From: Rotaria socialis
Taxonomy: Eukaryota; Rotifera; Eurotatoria; Philodinida; Philodinidae
DNA: 64,000 nucleotides
NCBI GenBank assembly: GCA_905331475.1
Contig: CAJNYU010000005.1
Location: forward strand, 1 to 64,000
Direction of reading: 5' to 3'
Shown here: in pieces, positions 13,234-26,187 of the stretch
Numbering within the stretch: position 1 is the stretch's first letter
Layout: every line of letters begins with the position of its first letter
Notes under the pieces: generated by a model
The model's input: the letters and a program-made list of their open reading frames with translations, nothing else
Database searches by the model: none
What the model was told of the DNA's origin: nothing
Translations under genes and position numbers: made by a program

Positions 13234-14052
13234 CTACTTTACCTGAAATCGTTTATCCATTTTGTAAAATGATAGATTTTGTGAAAGTATTAAATTATCA
13301 TACATTGGATTGATTTTGATTCGACTTATTTCCATACATCTGACAAATTCATGATCATAAATCATATTTTTAAAACATTGTTCTCTTTCAAATTCTAACT
13401 CCTGTTCATCATCGCTTAAATCATCTGAATAAGTTAAACGATACAATGCCCGCCGATTAAATAACATCACCGATCCTGTTGTTGCAATTTGATATTTATC
13501 AAACATTTGTTCAACATCACCAACATAAGCTAATGGATAATTGTGGTGTTTATCATTCAATTGTCTAACAAGTTGTCGAAGATTTGGTATAATCACAAAT
13601 GAATCGTCACTTGCACGTAAAAACCAGTTATAAGATTTAAATGAGTTTGTAGTTTCAAGATACGCAAGCACATCGAATGTTTGTTGAGTTATTGTAGTGA
13701 CTGTTATGTCTGTTATATTTTCAAAATATTCTAATATCATTAAATTGATACTCGTATTTTGTAGACGTGCAATAAAATAAAATCGATCACATCGCTTACC
13801 CCAACTATAGGCAATAGCTCGTGCTGATGTTAAATGACGATCATTTGCACTAGTTACAAAACAGAATATCAGTGGTGATTTTGTTTCTTCAAAATTATTG
13901 CCGTAAACATTTTCATAATTATCAGGTTGAGAAGAAAAAAGTGCATTGAGTAAACACCAACTAAGTCCGGCCAGACATACAACAATAATAATCGGAAAAT
14001 ATCGACTTAAAGGTCTTGAAAACCGACGACACGATCGATAACTGTGTAGCAT
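13234..14052 (-). CDS. GT31 glycosyltransferase, core-1 beta-3-galactosyltransferase-like
   Basis: A 272-residue type II membrane protein with a short basic cytosolic tail, a membrane anchor at about 18-39 and a lumenal GT31 fold: the CFVTSAND start strand at 64-71, AIAYSWGKRCD at 79-89, then the donor/metal motif region WFLRASDDS at 143-151. C1GALT1-type enzymes add galactose to Tn antigen in the Golgi. In that family the metal motif is usually three acidic residues; here the first is Ser (S148, D149, D150). The protein is about 90 residues shorter than C1GALT1 and lacks a clear C-terminal CC motif. Its last codons read CAG/GTAAAGTAG, a good splice donor, so the annotated stop may lie inside an intron; a 3' exon would then lie beyond the 5S gene. 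Confidence 0.75.
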   Translation of the reverse strand: MLHSYRSCRRFSRPLSRYFPIIIVVCLAGLSWCLLNALFSSQPDNYENVYGNNFEETKSPLIFCFVTSANDRHLTSARAIAYSWGKRCDRFYFIARLQNTSINLMILEYFENITDITVTTITQQTFDVLAYLETTNSFKSYNWFLRASDDSFVIIPNLRQLVRQLNDKHHNYPLAYVGDVEQMFDKYQIATTGSVMLFNRRALYRLTYSDDLSDDEQELEFEREQCFKNMIYDHEFVRCMEISRIKINPMYDNLILSQNLSFYKMDKRFQVK

Positions 14053-15093
14053 TTATATGATAAAACACTTCGACCGACTCATTTAATGTTTATGCGCATG
14101 ACTGCTTTTCTTTTCTCTTTTTCTTTTCTTGTTCTTTTTTTTTTATAAATGTTTTGAATAATATATAAATATCTTCAACAATATTGTATCACATTATATC
14201 TGTTCTGAACATGAGACAGACTTAATCCAATTTCTATACAGTTCGTATTCGATTAATTTGATGAATATCACGTTTATGCCTATCACTATTAATTGTACAC
14301 GATATAAAATTATTAAAAAGTCAGATTCGTCGTATTCGTGAGAAAAGTGAACATACTGTCAATTACATAATTTATATATTTGTCCCATCGCATAATTATT
14401 TTTCGTATGTATATATATGTGAACTTCAATAATAAACAAAATGCTATGTCCTATGATGATGTAAAGTGAACTACAGTATTATTTTATATATAGGCCTACA
14501 AATATGGTTATTGTCCGATCATAATACTTGTTCGATGTTCGACTTTCGTGTGAACAAATAGCACTTCTATCAACAAATATTTATCACCTTTACATCGATA
14601 TTTATGTTGGATTTATATAAAGGGCGAGAATTATTGAATTTATATAAATAATATTTGAAATCAATTCATTGCTGTTCAAACTATCTTTTTTATTACACCA
14701 AACATTTCAAATCGGTATGCAATGTCAGTCCGCCATCACTTTATTTACTCATATGTTCTCTAATTATAGACATGTGGGACATAATAAATCTATTCATGCT
14801 ACGGATATTTAAAAAGTAATAAACCTAAGATAAATCAATCATATGAATTGCGTAAAGTCGCAAATTGGCAAATGATTCCTTTTATTTCTTGTTCTTTTGA
14901 CTTATTTTCGTTTTTTTTTTTGAACAGACTCAACAGTTTTATATTAAACAACGCAACAGTAAGGGTTACGAACGCGCGTGAGCGTTATCACATGAGTAGG
15001 GTCGTAGCAGCAGTAGTAGAAGATGCGAAGCACAAGAGAAAGAAAAAACGAGACGAGAGAAAAAAAGACAGGAGGAAAAGACGATAGAGAAAA

Positions 15094-15119
15094 GCAGCAG
15101 CAGCAGCAGTAGCAGCAGC
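15094..15119. repeat. CAG microsatellite
   Basis: About eight CAG units with one TAG interruption, inside the purine-rich candidate leader region. Confidence 0.85.
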
Positions 15120-17233
15120 TGATCGGGGTGCGTGCGTAAGACGTAGTTTTTTTTCACTACGTGAGTGGCGCAGTTTTTTGCGAGACGAATCGTCAGGCGG
15201 AGAATGTTGTTTTTTGCGTTTCAGATGCTCAAGCAACCCCTTTCTATTCTCAACAACAGAAACAGAAACACAACAACTAGACAAGATTTGGCCATCATCA
15301 GAAATAACAACAAGAAATTTGACGAAAACAACGATATTGACGACAAACAAGAAAACTGAAAAAATATCAAGCCAGAGAACGATAACACCACAATCCTAAT
15401 TATTCCTGCCTTTTCAATCAATTTATCAATTTTACATATTACAAGTACAATTTTGTACAAAAGGTAATCGAATTTGACACATGTTCATAGACGAATTTTT
15501 TTTACAAAATCAATTTTTTTGCGTTTTGCTTCGTATAAAAAAGATTAATTTGTTTCATTGTCAATTCAACATATACTGAGTACTCAAAAAAAAAAAAAGA
15601 AAACGTTGGAAGAGTAGGCAACAGAAGACACATTAGTTGGAATGCTGAATTTATTATTAGTTTTGAGCAGCTGCATTCAACAAATAAAAACAAAACGTTT
15701 CGCTTTATCCTTGATTTACTGAAATTATCTGCAAGTAACAGGACTTTCGCATGCTTCTAATATATAGCTGTGCTATTAAATGAGAACAGAAACTGAAGCA
15801 TCTACTTATTATGGTAGTAATACTTATAATAAAAGATAGTAGTTGTTGTCAGTTTCTTTATTGACTCCTATCCCATCTTGTGGTATACATATACAAAAAA
15901 AAGAAGAAAAAGTTGTTGGAAGAAGTAAAAAAAAGAGACAAGAGAAAGGAAAGAACTAGAATGAGAGAAGAGAAATAGACCCGTGTAAATATATGCATAC
16001 GGTACGAACTACAGTGTCAATCTCATTCTATAGTTTACTTGTTTGTGCGTTTCTACTCCCACTAGATGACGGACGTCTTCATATTTTCGTTAATCATAAT
16101 TCATAGCATCTGTCTTAACATATTTATCGGAATTACTTACAATCTTTACTTTGTAGAAATGGAAAGAAAACAAAAACATCCTCAGAAACACACAATCCAT
16201 CAGAATCTTTTCGCCCTTCGGAAATCCTACTATTTTAAATTCATTATAAATCACCATTTGCCTATATGCACATTACATGACTCGTTGACAATAACTAGCT
16301 GTAGAGAAGAACATAATGTAAGCCATCGTTGGAAATATTCCGTGACAAAAAGCGGAAATAAAAAGATAAAACATATTCTATTATTGTACAAAAGGGAAAC
16401 ATTAGTTCGTTATTAATATATCATTTATATAAAGAAAAAAAAATCTAGACGAAACTAGAGAGAAATAGAAAAGAATTAGTCTTATATTCCAATAGCATCA
16501 AGCTTAGTAATCTTCATCGTCGTCTTATATTCATTAGTTTAGTTGTATATCGATTCGGGTCACTTTGTCCCTTGAGGAGATATGAAAAGAATATAGTACT
16601 ATTGACATCATCAAACATATATCATGCCAACTATCTTTTGATTTATGATATAACCTATACGTATATGTGTAGAGTAGTTTTATAGAAAAGATTTCATACA
16701 AATATTTTATTTTTTTCTTATTATAGGATTTTGTTCGTTATTACAAAGGAATTTCTTTTCGTAAAATAAAAGTTTTCATTAAACTATTGCAGTGGCAAGC
16801 TGTTGGACGTTCCTATCTATTGTAAGTTATTTCACACATTTGTCTTTAATTATATACATTCATTTGTTCATTCTTCGACATCAGTATTGATGATGTTTTG
16901 TTGAGAAGAATGAGAGATAAATATCTCTGTCGCGTCACTGATACGTTTGTGTATTTAGCCCCCTGCTTGAATAGTTGTTGATCGAGTTATTCTTCTTTAG
17001 TTTTGTTTTATTGTCTTATCAAAATGTTGAGTAAATGTCGTGCATATATAAATTATTGCTAGACGGCATTGTCCTTCAATATACTACACTATTGATGAAC
17101 GAGTGATTGACAAACATGGATATTTGACCTTCATTAAATTTTTCTTTTTTAATTATATTATCAAATTTACTAGTATGATTATGCAAGTTGCTCATCATTA
17201 TTGGATTAGAGAGAAAGGCAATAAGACACAACA

Positions 17234-17260
17234 AATATATATATATATATATATAATATA
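17234..17260. repeat. AT dinucleotide microsatellite
   Basis: About 12 uninterrupted AT units followed by a short extension. Confidence 0.85.
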
Positions 17261-18130
17261 TTTTTAATAACTTCTACATGCGTCATACTGATGAGCATAC
17301 ATCTGTATTTGTCCGATTGCGCAAGAAGTATACAAATCTAGATCAAGAATAGTGGTTAATAGGAAAAGAGAAAGACTAAATTGGATACGCTCAATCAAGT
17401 TTTATTACAAGCTATTTTCTTTTTCTCATATGAGAGTTCAATGATCGATTAGATTGTTGCAGTTGTGACATATGTGTAATGGGTGATTAAATTCGAACTG
17501 CTTATTATATTGGCTCAGAGAGGGAGGAGAGAATGAGTAGACAGATAGATAAGTGGATGTCTCTTGTCTTCAACTATTTATTGATGATACATATCACAAG
17601 TGAACATAAATATGCGCGAAAAAAGAGAAAGTCAAAAAAATAATCGGTAAGATTTGTAATATGTACATGATGATGTTGAGGTATTAGTAAAAAAAACAGA
17701 AAGGCGACTAATTCAGTAAGACAGGGATATAGAATAGCCTTGTATGATTATATATTTATTTTTCATGGTTGTCTATTCTTCTAATAAATCACAATCTATT
17801 CATAGTCCCATATAGTATTCGTCTTCCTTTCTCGATAGACTTTTGTCATTGCTCTATAAAGCAGAATGAAGAAGATGCACGTCAAAACGAACACATCATG
17901 TAATTTTTTGCAGACAAATCAATAAAGAAAGAAAAACTACACGTGGTTGTGCTTTTCATCATCCTCTTCTTCTACTTTTCTTTGTCTTTAACGATCATGT
18001 TCACAGCATTGAGATGTTATTTTTTTCTAATATTATATTTTCTGTGAATTTTTGACTAGATATAGACGATTTAAAATTTTTATTCTTATCTAATTACTTT
18101 TCTAATTATTCAATATAGGTACGCCGAAGA

Positions 18131-18731
18131 ATGGTGAAAAAAAGTCATCACGGCAATTCCAGAACTCTGGGTAAATTATTCCAATTTTACTTACCAACTA
18201 AAACTCATCGGATTTATTCATGCCTTCATTGTCGAGCTCAATTGGCTAGTCACGATGAACTTATTTCTAAAGTATGAAACCAACAAGAAAGAAAAACAGT
18301 GCTTAAAATCTCTTTTTGTTTCAGTCATTTCAAGGTAGTCAAGGACGAGCTTATCTATTTAATTCGGTGTATGTATATTTTACTTTAAATATTCGAGATT
18401 TATTTTTCTATTTTCGTCTTCTTCTTTCAAGTGTTAATGTAAATACAAGTGCTGCTGAAGAACGAGTTTTGCTGACGGGTCTTCATGAAGTAGCTGACAT
18501 ATATTGTGATTGTTGCAAAACATTACTTGGATGGAAATATGTAAATAGTTTTATTTTCTTCCTTGAAGTTAAAAATTACTATTATTGTCGTTTTTTTTTT
18601 CGAAGGAACATGCTTTTGAAACAAGCCAAAAATATAAAGAAGGAAAATTTATAATTGAACTTGTACACATGATTAAAGATAATGGTTGGGATGATGAAAA
18701 TATTGATCAGTCAAACTATTTAAAAAAATGA
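18131..18731 (+). CDS. Yippee-like zinc-binding protein
   Basis: Four exons: 18131-18271, 18325-18368, 18432-18540, 18606-18731; 420 nt, 139 aa. The hallmark pattern C-X2-C-X52-C-X2-C is exact (C31, C34, C87, C90). The strongly conserved blocks [38 protein letters not shown] and GWKYEHAF are present, so it belongs to the YPEL1-4 group rather than YPEL5. YPEL proteins are nuclear or centrosomal and conserved across eukaryotes; YPEL5-type members are part of the CTLH ubiquitin ligase, the others are less well defined. The protein extends about 14 residues beyond the usual NGWD end. Introns are about 53-65 bp. The start is preceded by a splice acceptor, so the leader is spliced. Confidence 0.95.
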
Positions 18732-20677
18732 ATTAATCACGAATAAATATGTCATAGACCCGCGTGCAACAAACAGTGATGTTAACAGTTTTTGAAAAAA
18801 CCATAAGCCAGCTACATGCACCATTTTGTTTCCTACTATTTGTCTAGTCATCGTTCCATATAACAACCGTCGATTTGTTTTTAAATAAGTATTATTTATG
18901 GGACAATTAGAGGAAAAACTTCAATTCATGTCTTGTTCTTTATTTTTTTTCATTTTTGAACATTTGTACATAACTTAAACATAATTGTTACTTTCATGTG
19001 AATAGATTATGCTTGTATGTATCAGATTTTTCATGTTATAGAATTGAACTTTTTCTTTTATATTATTTTTTTTGATCGGTGTCTTAATCTCCGAGGGAAA
19101 TTGTTTTTTTTTCTTCTTTTTTTTTGACAAACGAAATACAGATTGACCATGGTGACCGTGTGAAAAGAAAAAAAAAGACTTCTTCAATGCATAGGCATAA
19201 AGATTGAATAATCAATGATAAGGAGATATATACGTGTAAAAAAAAGAAAGAATTCTATAGGTCACATACGATCAGATGCAAATAACACTTGACGTGACTG
19301 TTCGTCTGAGAAATAGATGGTAAATATGTGCGAAGGACGAATATTGCCTTGTCAAAGTGATAACGGTTGTTTCAAGCTATAATGAATGATAGTTTATCTA
19401 TTGTTACATTAAATAGAATATGACACTTTAGTTAGCTAGATGCTTTAAGAGTATGACGGCTGTTGACTTTATATTCTTATTCAAGATTAAATGAGGAAAA
19501 AAGATAGGAATATGATCGGAACATACTAATTTTCGCTTCACTCAAAAAACACTTTTTATCTATTGGACTAATGCTGCTTTGCATAGTATAATTCTAACGA
19601 AAGATTATAAATATTAAGTTATTTTTTGACTCAGGACTGTGTACCATCATACACGTTCTAATGAAGTATTTATGGTATGAGAAAAAAAGTTCTGGCTATT
19701 CGTTTATCTCTAGTGATGTATTACATTGTTTAATAAATTGGTATGGGTCCCTTGAAAATACTAAGAAAACTGGATTTCAAATTTCAGCTTAAAATTTTTC
19801 ATAAGAGTAAATCTACATGAAAATAGCTGATCGTTAAAGTTTCAAATCGTAATTCGAAACTTAGTTTTCTACATACTTCTTAGGTAGTCACGGCATTGTA
19901 CTAAAAATATACTAGATCTTCGGAACAGTAAATAAATCACTCGACGTTTTTTCCATGATATTCAGAAATCATCAAGATGCACTCAATACTGTGCATAGAC
20001 CTGTTGACTAGTTTTTAATATGATATAGTATTGTTTACGATTAAAGAAAGATTTTAATATATTGGTGCGAAATTTGAATGTATTATTTAAATTTTAGTTT
20101 TTCTTTATATAACTACTTTGAAAGCACCACTAGAAAATATATCAGATTTTATGTTATATAGGGCCTGCAAAAAGTCAGCTTGTCCGCTAACTATATAACC
20201 GTTCTAAATATCGAATTTATTTAGATTGTGATCACAATAATTTAAAGTTCTGAATAATTAAATTATATTGAAGTAAATTAAATAGAAAACTTTATTTTAT
20301 TGTTGAAATGCCGAAGACTCGAAAAATTAAAGAAAATTTATTATTGCCGATATATTAGTTTGCTTCATTGTACGATGTAAAAAAACATTACTGTTTTATT
20401 TTATTTTTAGAGATTAAATATCAGTATAGTCACCTATCATGTAAATAATACATCATTTATAGATAATTTCTCATTTGTATTGACATTCAAATTCTTTATA
20501 ACTAGATAGATATAAAAATCAAATTTAGTTATATTAATCAGAAAGAAAGAGAAAAAAAATTTCTTCACGGCTCACCAGTTTGTAAACACACGATAAGCAA
20601 AATAGGCAGAACGGTTCGAGTATTTCAATAGAAAAAAAAAAACGTGCTTACGGTTGGTTGCCATCATTTACAGTCAA
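18732..20677. other. Intergenic, no supported gene
   Basis: AT-rich with several A- or T-homopolymers (18590-18600 and 19100-19130). A 70-codon reverse ORF at 18975-19187 consists mostly of Lys/Phe runs from homopolymers and is not supported. Confidence 0.4.
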
Positions 20678-21824
20678 ATGTTAGCTCCTCTTGTTTGGTG
20701 TTCAGTAGCTTTTTTAATTTATGTTCTTTTATACGATTATTATCGACGTCGTATTCTAAAACAAAGAGCTACATCAGATTTACTTGAAACTCTTGAAAAT
20801 ACACAATTTAATTCCATACCAACATCAAAAAGAAAGTATGATAAAATAAAAGTCTATGAAAAAAATGTCGTTTTATCTCATTAGATTGTTGGTTGACATA
20901 AAACAAGAAATTCATCGATATTTCGATTTCAATTCTATTCGTGTTATATTTGCTATTGATTTTTCTGCAAGTAATGAATGGCAAGGTCGAAAAACATTTA
21001 ATGGACAATTTTTACATAAAACCAATGCTAATAAAATTTACAATCCATATCAAAAAGTAGACTGAAAAAGTTCCTTTGTATTTTGATTTCGAACAAGTAT
21101 CCTCTTTTGTTTTAATTAAGGCTATCACTCAATTAGGTGATATATTTCAAGATGTATTTCCGAAGCCCATTGGATATTCTTGTTTCGGATTTGGTGATCA
21201 ACAGACAAAAGATTTTTCTTTTTTTCCAATTGTTGGTAGTGGCGAAGCATATAACAATTATCAACTTGTTCTTGAAGCGTAAAATTTTAGCAATAGTTCT
21301 TGCATATTTTATTCAGCAGTTTTATTTCTAGCTATTTAGAACAAACGAAAGATATTACCTTCAGTGGTCCTACTAATTATATACCAATAATACAAATGTT
21401 AATATCACATGGTATACGCTGTGAAAGAGATTTTACTATGTTAGTTATATTAACGGATGAATTAAAAATGTCGCATGAAGATAATTCATCAGTGGAAGCT
21501 ATTTATACATTATCTAATTTGCCAAATACATGTTTACTTGTTGTTGGCGTTGGTGATGGACCTTGGCAAAAATTATCCTACGAAGAGCATTGTCTTCGTG
21601 AATTAGTATTTAAAAAAAAACATCAAAACAAGAAAAACTTTGCTCAAAAGGGAATAGTTCAATCCTACATTTTATTTGATAATTTTCATTTCGTAGATTT
21701 CAATACTCTTGCTTTAAAATCAGATAAGATTGCAAATGAAAATTATTTAGCACGAGCTGTTTTAGCAAAATTACCAACGCAATTCAAACAAGCTTGTCGT
21801 ACTGAGGAAGACGAATATTCTTAG
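20678..21824 (+). CDS. Membrane-anchored copine-domain (vWA-like) protein
   Basis: Exons 20678-20835, 20885-21056, 21121-21278 and 21332-21824 give 326 aa. A membrane segment covers residues 1-22. The copine/RGLG-type vWA fold follows: IFAIDFSASNEW with the MIDAS-like D78-x-S80-x-S82, then YSCFGFGDQQT, FSGPTNYIPII, LVILTDE and the FDNFHFVDF block. Copines normally carry two C2 domains for calcium-dependent membrane binding, and plant/protist RGLG proteins carry a C-terminal RING. This protein has neither; an N-terminal transmembrane anchor takes the place of the C2 pair. Residues around 250-268 form a Lys/Asn-rich insertion before the FDNF block; an intron with GT-AG ends there would break the frame, so I kept it as coding. 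Role unknown; membrane tethering is inferred. Confidence 0.85.
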
Positions 21825-23266
21825 AAAACAACACAAAATTATGTTTTGATTTTTTCTTCTCATATGTAGATGACAGTCTTCACAAGATTGATTTAGATAT
21901 TAATCATTATCCGGATCTAATAAAATAAATTTCATAAAAAATACAAGTTTCTCTGTTTCTGACAATTCTATACAGAATGTGTGTAGTAGGAAAATATATT
22001 TTGCTTTGACTAATGAAGTTTGCATCCTCATGCATACATCTTTTTCATGTTAGCATTGATATTCAATGACTTGGAGACCTCCTCCAAATTATATTTTATG
22101 TATTGAAACAAAAACAAGCATCTCTAGTTCAATAGGTTTAAATATGTTTTATAGATTTGTGTTGACATTTTAGAATAATATGATGTGGTATAACTCGTGT
22201 CTTTTATCGTAATAGTTATCTTAGAGGTGTAAGATTTTCCCAAAATAGTCAATATGAATTTTCATATTTTCAAAGTTAAAAGTTCTAACGGATCATATTA
22301 TGCAACTTGAAATGTTGCTTTCTATTTCCTTCAGTGATCAATCTTCTGTATGAGTAGGGTGGGCGACGTCCACCCAAAATTGTGATTCACCCACCCGAAA
22401 AATGAAACCTACATATAACACTGATTTCGTTTGTTACTTATCGATTATTTCCAATAGTTTATGTAATTCTCATTAATCAATAACCTTGTTGTGAGCTAGA
22501 AATATTGAACTATCAAGCAAATTCGTAACAGTTTAATATTTTCTTCATCGGTTCAGCAATATAGAAAAAGATCAAAGCCAAAGAAAAAGTTGATACAAGA
22601 AAAACGTTTTAAAAATGGTATAGATAAAATTTCTAATAGCAGATATATCGAGAGACTTAAAGAAAAATCTTGCTTACAGTTTCCACGAGTAGCGCTAAGA
22701 CAAAATATGTCAATGAAAATTGAGCATTTCTAATCCAACAGTAAAATAATGAGTTCTGCGAAGTGAAGCAAGCATGCATGCAACGTCTAGTGTCACATCG
22801 ATAGATTGACGATATTGAACTTTAATGATATTTCAACATTATTCAACTCACACCATAATAAGTGACTTACCACTGATGATTCCTAAACTACCAACAATTT
22901 GAATTGCTAATGAGATGAGGGAACGTTTCGTCGTAAGTGGTGGAAAATACTCGGCGGAGGTAACTCATCCTATAGAGGTCATGCCAGATTTCGTTCCGAT
23001 TATGATTGGTGAATAATTTTCAATTTTCGGATTGGTTTATTGGACATAAAACAATATTGATAACCAATAGAAAAAAAACTAAAAAAATTAATTTCGCCAT
23101 TCGACGTGATGTAAAAACATGTTGATCATCATGATTTCTATGTTTTTTTTACATAAATGCGCTTATTCGTTCATTTTTCCTTAAATGAGTGAAATGGAAA
23201 AAAACCCAGCTTGACTACAATGTTAAAGAACTGTATTTTATTTTTCATAGTTTTCGTTTTAATAGA
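21825..23266. other. Intergenic; possible decayed reverse-strand exons
   Basis: On the reverse strand, 22980-22871 reads as an open segment with a hydrophobic stretch (LISLAIQIVGSLGIIS) followed by a GTAAGT donor. A second open segment, 22750-22678, is bounded by CGCAG and GTAAGC and contains TYFVLALLVE. Their phases do not join, so they are either decayed or misread. A short palindrome, GGGTGGGCGACGTCCACCC, lies at about 22358. Nothing else is supported. Confidence 0.25.
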
Positions 23267-26187
23267 ATGCAGCAGGTCGCAGAAGTACCTGTGCCGTTAT
23301 CAGGAAGTTCAAATGAAAAAACATTCAAATCTGAATTCGATTGTGAACAGGCAGCACCCATAGCCATCCCTGTTTCATCAACACAATCTGCAGTAGCGCC
23401 ACCACCAACTATCCAAACACAATTAATTACTGTGCCAATAGCATCGACTCAATCGTTTTTAACAAGTACTCCAATAGCGACCATAAAACGATCGAAACGA
23501 GTATGTTTTTGTTTTCATTACTCGTTTAAAATCTATTATCATAAAAATTTTAGGGCCTACGCTCTTATCTCAACAGTAAAAAAATAAATCGATCATCTCT
23601 TAAGCCAGCGACAGTACTTGCTCGGCCAGCGACTTTCAATACATCAACAATATTTCCATTGTCTCAAAAACCAGTTTTATTTGGCAATTCAATAAGTAAA
23701 TAGAGTACTACTAAACGTTTTCTTTCACGTTACGTTCATTTTTATTTAGCACCAATCGTTCCCAAAGCAGTGACATCGAGTAAGTCATTTATTTTAAATC
23801 TTTAAAAGATTCTACTTTACATATTTGAATAGTTCAACCGAATCCGCCTGCAGGATTGACTACATATCTAGTTGTCGATGGTAACCAAGGACAAGTAAGC
23901 TGTGAAATTATCGATTCTTCTTGTTTTATGATATAATCGTTCTTTATTCGATAGCTTGTTCAAGTTTCTAATGATGGTCAAACACCAGTTACATTTCGAA
24001 ATCAAGTTGGTCAAGTTCTTCAAGCAACACCTATTACAGTTGTTTCGCCAGCTAATCAACCTACTATTTCTTCTTTTACTACCAATGGAGATTGTTCATT
24101 ACGTATGTTTAAAAAAAAAACAACGAATATCTTTTGAATACTCCATATTAATTTGTTTCATCAGTATCAAATACATCACAAACAATCACTACTGTTCGCA
24201 CAAGTTCATCCATTGATTTACAACGACAAAGTGAATATTATTAAAACATTGAATTAAAATTAAAATTTCTTGTTTTTTTAGCAACTTTAACAAGTGGTAC
24301 AACAACAATGACAACACAACAATTAACAGGTATCAACCATCAACCGACAACACACATCAATGGAAATAGTTTGCAATCATATGCTAATAATTCATCATTG
24401 GGTGAATCAAAACCATCAAATAGTCATCTTTCACTATCATTAACGCAATTAGCAGAGAAAGCTAATCATCGTCATCGTCGATCAAGCAGGTAAAATAAAC
24501 AACTTTGCCGTTAGGTGTTTGCATCTGCTATTATTCTTATTTCTATTAGTTCAAGTGTATCGAAAAAGAAGCGTGGAAGACCAAGGTTAATTCAACTTAA
24601 AATTGATGTCCTTCAGGTAGATAAAATACATTTTGTTTTAGATTGTATGAACGTGATCCATTTACAAATAAACCAATAAAAGCCGATATAACACCAACAA
24701 CCACGGAATTAGTCAAACCAAATTTTACAAATACAACATTATTGATACCTGGACAAGCTACATCGTTCAATACATTATCTAATCATCAAAATAATTGTGG
24801 TTCATTTATTTTTCCAAGTCAAACAGTAAGTTTAAAATATGAATAAAACATGGAAAATTTCTAGCGTTTTGCTAATATTATTCCTTAACATTCGAACTTT
24901 TGGTGACCTCGAAAACGCTTCATATCTGTATATAGTAATATGTTGTACAAAGTAAAATGATGAAATATGATTAGGTATTGCCATTATGAGCCAAAGAATA
25001 ACTGTTTTATAAAAAAAATTCAAGAAAAAAAAAACAACTAAATAGGTTAATTTCTATCTTTTTTCATTGGTTCAGTTTTGTTTCGTAAATATCATACGTA
25101 CAGTTCCTTAGGTTTTTTTTCCTGAAAGAAGGCTCATTTGCAGAACGTACCCATTTCAGTCTACAATACTGAGTTACTGTTCACACTAAGAATATTTCAT
25201 GTTTTAGACGACGATGCCAATAACCAATCCGTCATTATTACAACAGCATCAATATTCATATCCGTCATTACTGAATGGAAATACATCAACAAATATTCTT
25301 ACAACACCAACATTCACTACGCTAACGAATAATATGAGTCCATCATTATCCTCAACTACATTTCCGTATTTATCTCAATCTATGACAAAAGACTACACTC
25401 AACCGTCGTTTTCTTCAAAAACTCCAACACCTTATCTTGAAATATCACCTCGAGCACAGTCAACTACTCATAGTGCTGTTCAATTGAATTCATCACCAAA
25501 AAAATCGCGTAATAATGACATATCTGTTCATTATATAGGCGGTTTTGTAATACGTGAAAGTAGTCATCCATTTTTATCTAACGATAATTTAAACCCGAAA
25601 GATCATACTAATGATCATCTTCAATGTACTATGTGTCAAAAAATTGATTTTTCACAAAACTTTTATGATAAAGATAAAAACATTTGCTCAATATTATGCT
25701 CATCGAAGTCATATGAAAATCAATCATCAAATATTAATGAGCCACTGCGAGTGAGACAAACAAATTCAATTATTTTCTTATTTGATAAAAATTCTTCTTT
25801 TTTTCTCTAAAGACTTCAGATAATATCAATGTACAATCACCTTTCGCAACGGCTATCAATGTACAAATACCATTACCAAATGATCATGATCTTCCAGCTG
25901 ATCCAACTAAATGGACGGTAGGAACTAAAATATTTGTTTCCAAAAAAAGAAATCTTCAATCGTTTTATCTTTTCGTCTAGGTTTTACAAGTGGGCCAATT
26001 TATTACACGTTTAACCAATGAAACTATACGTGAAGCATTTTATGAAAGTGAAATCGATGGGCAAGCTTTATTATTAATAACTCCGGAACATTTACGGGAT
26101 ACGATGAAAGTTAAATTAGGACCTTCATTAGTCATATCAAGTGAAATAGCTAAGTTACGTGAACGTGCCAAAACATTTTCACTTTGA
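23267..26187 (+). CDS. Polyhomeotic-like Polycomb protein (AT-hook, FCS finger, SAM)
   Basis: Twelve exons: 23267-23500, 23554-23695, 23750-23779, 23833-23894, 23955-24102, 24165-24230, 24282-24489, 24550-24585, 24642-24825, 25208-25750, 25813-25917, 25981-26187; 1965 nt, 654 aa. The N-terminal half is low-complexity, rich in Thr, Ser, Gln and Pro. A basic AT-hook-like KKKRGRPR sits near 302-309. A short block GGFVIRESSHPF (about 481-492) matches the segment before the FCS finger of PHC proteins. The FCS zinc finger uses C510, C513, C530 and C534. A C-terminal SAM domain (about 585-650) contains EIDGQALLLI and KLGPSL. PHC proteins are PRC1 subunits whose SAM domains polymerise and compact chromatin. 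The start is preceded by a splice acceptor, so a 5'UTR intron is likely. The 382-bp intron 24826-25207 is the only long one. Confident family call. Confidence 0.93.

Larger units (their letters stand above)
14053..18130. other. Long upstream region of the yippee-like gene
   Basis: No protein gene is supported. The stretch 14960-15360 is GC-richer than its surroundings, purine-rich, and holds CAG repeats; it may be a 5' untranslated exon or a promoter. A potential mini-exon, bounded by TTGCAG and GTAAGT, lies at about 16792-16822. The yippee start codon is preceded by a splice acceptor (ATATAG) at 18118, so the mRNA has at least one 5'UTR intron in this region. ORFs at 15165, 16066 and elsewhere look like chance readings. 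Confidence 0.45.

Noticed and set aside
14848..15359. Overlapping ORFs of 60-120 codons on both strands
   Set aside because: They arise from purine-rich and CAG-repeat sequence without stops in either direction; no domain or codon signature.
17286..17320. Hammerhead ribozyme core suggested by CTGATGAG
   Set aside because: The required CGAAA and the three helices are missing.
21606..21657. Extra 52-bp intron in the copine-domain gene
   Set aside because: Ends are GT and AG, but removal breaks the reading frame and loses the in-frame FDNFHFVDF block; continuous coding is simpler.
22350..22420. GGGTGGGCGACGTCCACCC palindrome as the end of a transposon
   Set aside because: Only one such site; no second inverted end or target duplication found nearby.
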